Origin: Budvicia diplopodorum
Lineage (GTDB): Bacteria > Pseudomonadota > Gammaproteobacteria > Enterobacterales > Enterobacteriaceae
Direction: 5' to 3'
Assembly (NCBI RefSeq): GCF_009800925.1
Contig: NZ_WOYF01000016.1
Span: 1-64,000 of the forward strand
Length of the DNA: 64,000 nt
Under the pieces are notes generated by a model, which ran no database searches, was not told the DNA's origin, and was given only the letters and a program-made list of their open reading frames with translations. How positions within the stretch are numbered: the stretch's first letter is position 1; each line of letters begins with the position of its first letter. A program made the position numbers and the translations under genes. This document shows, one piece after another, positions 61,999-64,000 of this stretch.

Positions 61999-63501
61999 TT
62001 AAGGATTTACCAACCCGGGGATTTCCAGCAACAAATCAGTTGCCAGCATGCCTCGCTCCCCTTGGCGCAATGCAATTCGGTCTGCAACAGCGCCATGAAC
62101 CACACAGCCACAAAGGGCCGCATCTAATAACGGCAGCCCTTGGCCTAACAAACTGGCAATAATACCGGACAGTATATCGCCCATTCCACCCGATGCCATG
62201 CCGGGATTACCCACGTCAGCAATGGCTAATACGCCCGACTCATCGGCAATAACGGTTCCCGCCCCTTTCAGCACCACCACGCCGCCATAGCGCTGAGCCA
62301 GTTCTGTCGCCGAATGTAAGCGGTCACTCTCAATCTGTTCTACGCTGCACTGTAATAAACGGGCGGCTTCGCCCGGGTGCGGCGTAATGATGCGATTTTG
62401 CCGTTTATCAGGCGTGATTGCCAGCAGGTTAAGACCATCGGCGTCGCACAGCATCGGTTTATCACTGGCAGAAACCTGTTTCATGGCCGCACATCCCCAG
62501 CCTGACAGCCCTAACCCCGGCCCGATAGCAATCACATCGGCCCAGTCAATAGCCGCGGCCAAATTCTCTTTATTTAACGGCTGAACCATGAGTTCTGGCC
62601 GTGCTGCAAGCATGCTGGCAATATGTTCAGCGCGAGTAAGTACTCGCACAAGACCAGCACCGGTACGCAGTGCGGCTTCTCCCGCCATACGAATAGCGCC
62701 ACCGGTTCCAGTATCACCACCGACAAATAATAGTTTTCCATGTTCCCCTTTATGTGAACACGGACGACGGGGCTTAATCCACTGACTGAGACAATCTACA
62801 GTAAGACGCTGAACCGGTGGTTTTTGTTCCGCCAGCCACAGAGATAAACCTAAAGAATTATAATACAGCTTACCAACAACATCTCTCGCCTGACCGGTTA
62901 ATAGCCCGGTTTTTAGCGCCAAAAAAGTCAGCGTCTGTTGGGCATAAATCACATCACCGGGCACCATACCGGTATTGGCATCCAAACCGGAAGGAACATC
63001 CAACGAAACCACCGGTGCCGGGTACCGATTAGCCTGCCTAATTAATGAAGCGTATGGCTCTCTGGGCGCAGATTGAATGCCGGTTCCGAGTAAACCGTCA
63101 ATAATCAAATCACAGTTCAGCGGCCAGGCGGCATGGTGGGAAAGAATCTGACCATCGTTATTGACCCAATTGTCTCTGGCCAGCTGAGCCTCAAGCGGGA
63201 TCGGGCTATCTCCAGTGCAGCTAACGATAGTAATTTCTATGCCATACTGTTTAGCACATCGGGCAATAACATAGCCATCACCGCCGTTATTACCATGACC
63301 GCACAAAATCAGCCAGCGCCAGGCATCAGGGTAGAGCCGACGGCACAGCGCAAACGCAGCCTCACCGGCCCGTTCCATCAGTTGATAAAGCGATACGCCA
63401 CAATGCTGCGCCCCCCTTGTTTCATTTTCTCTAATCCAGTCGGCGCGAAATACAGAATATGGTAAACTCGCCGCGTCTCTGTTTCGTTGATGGTCTATCA
63501 T
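61999..63501 (-). CDS. nnr: Bifunctional NAD(P)H-hydrate epimerase / ADP-dependent dehydratase
   Basis: Nnr repairs hydrated NAD(P)H: the N-terminal YjeF_N domain epimerises R to S, and the C-terminal ribokinase-like domain dehydrates S-NAD(P)HX. ATG 63501 follows GAGAGGACGCGAC and gives 500 aa (E. coli 515). The epimerase motif [12 protein letters not shown] (about 67-78) and the dehydratase motifs [26 protein letters not shown] and [16 protein letters not shown] are present. Its start codon overlaps the divergent queG start. Confidence 0.96.
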   Translation of the reverse strand: MIDHQRNRDAASLPYSVFRADWIRENETRGAQHCGVSLYQLMERAGEAAFALCRRLYPDAWRWLILCGHGNNGGDGYVIARCAKQYGIEITIVSCTGDSPIPLEAQLARDNWVNNDGQILSHHAAWPLNCDLIIDGLLGTGIQSAPREPYASLIRQANRYPAPVVSLDVPSGLDANTGMVPGDVIYAQQTLTFLALKTGLLTGQARDVVGKLYYNSLGLSLWLAEQKPPVQRLTVDCLSQWIKPRRPCSHKGEHGKLLFVGGDTGTGGAIRMAGEAALRTGAGLVRVLTRAEHIASMLAARPELMVQPLNKENLAAAIDWADVIAIGPGLGLSGWGCAAMKQVSASDKPMLCDADGLNLLAITPDKRQNRIITPHPGEAARLLQCSVEQIESDRLHSATELAQRYGGVVVLKGAGTVIADESGVLAIADVGNPGMASGGMGDILSGIIASLLGQGLPLLDAALCGCVVHGAVADRIALRQGERGMLATDLLLEIPGLVNP

Positions 63502-64000
63502 GTCGCGTCCTCTCGATTTCAATCTATTAGCCCAAGATATCAAGCTGTGGGGCCAGGCACTAGGTTTTCAGCAGGTTGGTATCTGTAATACCGATCTGAC
63601 TGAAGAACAACCGAAGCTACAGGCATGGCTCGATCGGCAATACCACGGAGAAATGGCGTGGATGGCACGCTATGGCATGCTACGCGCCAGACCGCACGAA
63701 CTCCACCCCGGAACGCTGCGGGTTATCAGCGTGAGGATGAACTATCTCCCGCCTGCTGCCGCCTTTGCTCAAACGCTAAAAAATCCTGAACTCGGCTATA
63801 TTAGCCGTTATGCGCTGGGTCGCGACTACCATAAGGTACTGCGCCAGCGGCTAAAAAAGCTGGGAGAACAAATTCAAGCCTACTGTGGCGAACTCAATTT
63901 TCGCCCCTTTGTTGATTCGGCACCGATTATGGAACGACCTCTGGCCGCCAAAGCCGGTATTGGCTGGACAGGTAAGCACTCACTAATTATCAACCGCGAG
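63500..64000 (+). CDS. queG: Epoxyqueuosine reductase QueG, 5' part
   Basis: QueG is the cobalamin and 4Fe-4S enzyme that reduces epoxyqueuosine to queuosine in tRNA. The first 167 codons are visible and the gene runs off the window. [19 protein letters not shown] aligns with E. coli QueG, and EMAWMARYGMLRARPHEL, SVRMNYLPP, YALGRDYHKVLRQRLK and FVDSAPIMERPLAAKAG match the DUF1730/QueG N-terminus, including the catalytic Asp of VDSAPI. The 4Fe-4S cysteines lie beyond the edge. The ATG (63500-63502) shares a CATG with the nnr start, so the ribosome site lies within nnr coding sequence. Confidence 0.95.
   Translation, partial: MSRPLDFNLLAQDIKLWGQALGFQQVGICNTDLTEEQPKLQAWLDRQYHGEMAWMARYGMLRARPHELHPGTLRVISVRMNYLPPAAAFAQTLKNPELGYISRYALGRDYHKVLRQRLKKLGEQIQAYCGELNFRPFVDSAPIMERPLAAKAGIGWTGKHSLIINRE

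Overview
The window is 64 kb of chromosome from a gamma-proteobacterium of the order Enterobacterales. Nearly every protein can be aligned by eye to an Escherichia coli K-12 counterpart of similar length (SecG 110 aa, GreA 158, FklB 206, HflX 426, FruB 376, YtfK 68, YhbY 97). Gene order also follows E. coli in long blocks, but with enough insertions and rearrangements that this is not Escherichia or a close relative. A Budviciaceae-type genus (Limnobaculum, Pragia, Budvicia) is a plausible guess, not something I can prove.

Layout. 1-651 is the end of an autotransporter gene, followed by about 1 kb of decayed IS1- and IS3-family transposase fragments next to tRNA-Leu(GAG). 1.6-9.1 kb (mostly minus strand) holds leuU, secG, a membrane-anchored GH25 muramidase, glmM, folP, ftsH and rlmE, with yhbY on the plus strand and then greA. 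9.4-16.8 kb holds dacB, a cytoplasmic alpha-amylase gene (amyA), the rplU-rpmA-yhbE-obgE cluster, and ispB. 16.9-18.2 kb is an AT-rich patch with two divergent phage-Mu-type regulators, a Mu repressor/transposase-like HTH protein and the Ner-like SfsB. 18.4-20.0 kb holds mdh and argR, divergent. 20.1-36.7 kb corresponds to the E. coli mpl-fbp-ppa-ytfP-tamBA-msrA-ytfL-ytfK-cysQ-fklB-ytfB region, with an MFS transporter gene and a DUF488 gene added. 36.8-38.3 kb is the rpsF-priB-rpsR-rplI operon. 38.5-42.9 kb is an accessory island: a PLP enzyme and RidA, a divergent YheO/DauR-type regulator, an AEC-family transporter and a glutathione S-transferase. 43-48.3 kb is purA and nsrR-rnr-rlmB. 48.7-52.6 kb is the fructose PTS operon fruBKA with two Cra operators. 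52.7-63.5 kb is the nnr-tsaE-amiB-mutL-miaA-hfq-hflX-hflK-hflC superoperon. The window ends inside queG, which diverges from nnr.

How the genes work together. Much of the window is housekeeping: envelope biogenesis (glmM, mpl, dacB, amiB, tamAB, secG, ispB), proteolysis and its control (ftsH with hflK/hflC), ribosome and tRNA function (rlmE, rlmB, yhbY, obgE, rplU/rpmA, rpsF/rpsR/rplI, miaA, tsaE, queG, hflX), RNA decay and riboregulation (rnr, hfq), repair (mutL, nnr, msrA) and central carbon metabolism (mdh, fbp, ppa, fruBKA). The parts most worth a second look are the Mu-like regulator pair with its palindromes, the PLP/RidA/YheO/AEC island, a 37-codon membrane protein between fbp and ppa with a near-consensus promoter, and the GH25 gene inserted between glmM and secG. 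I found no CRISPR array, no intact mobile element and no clear novel defence system.
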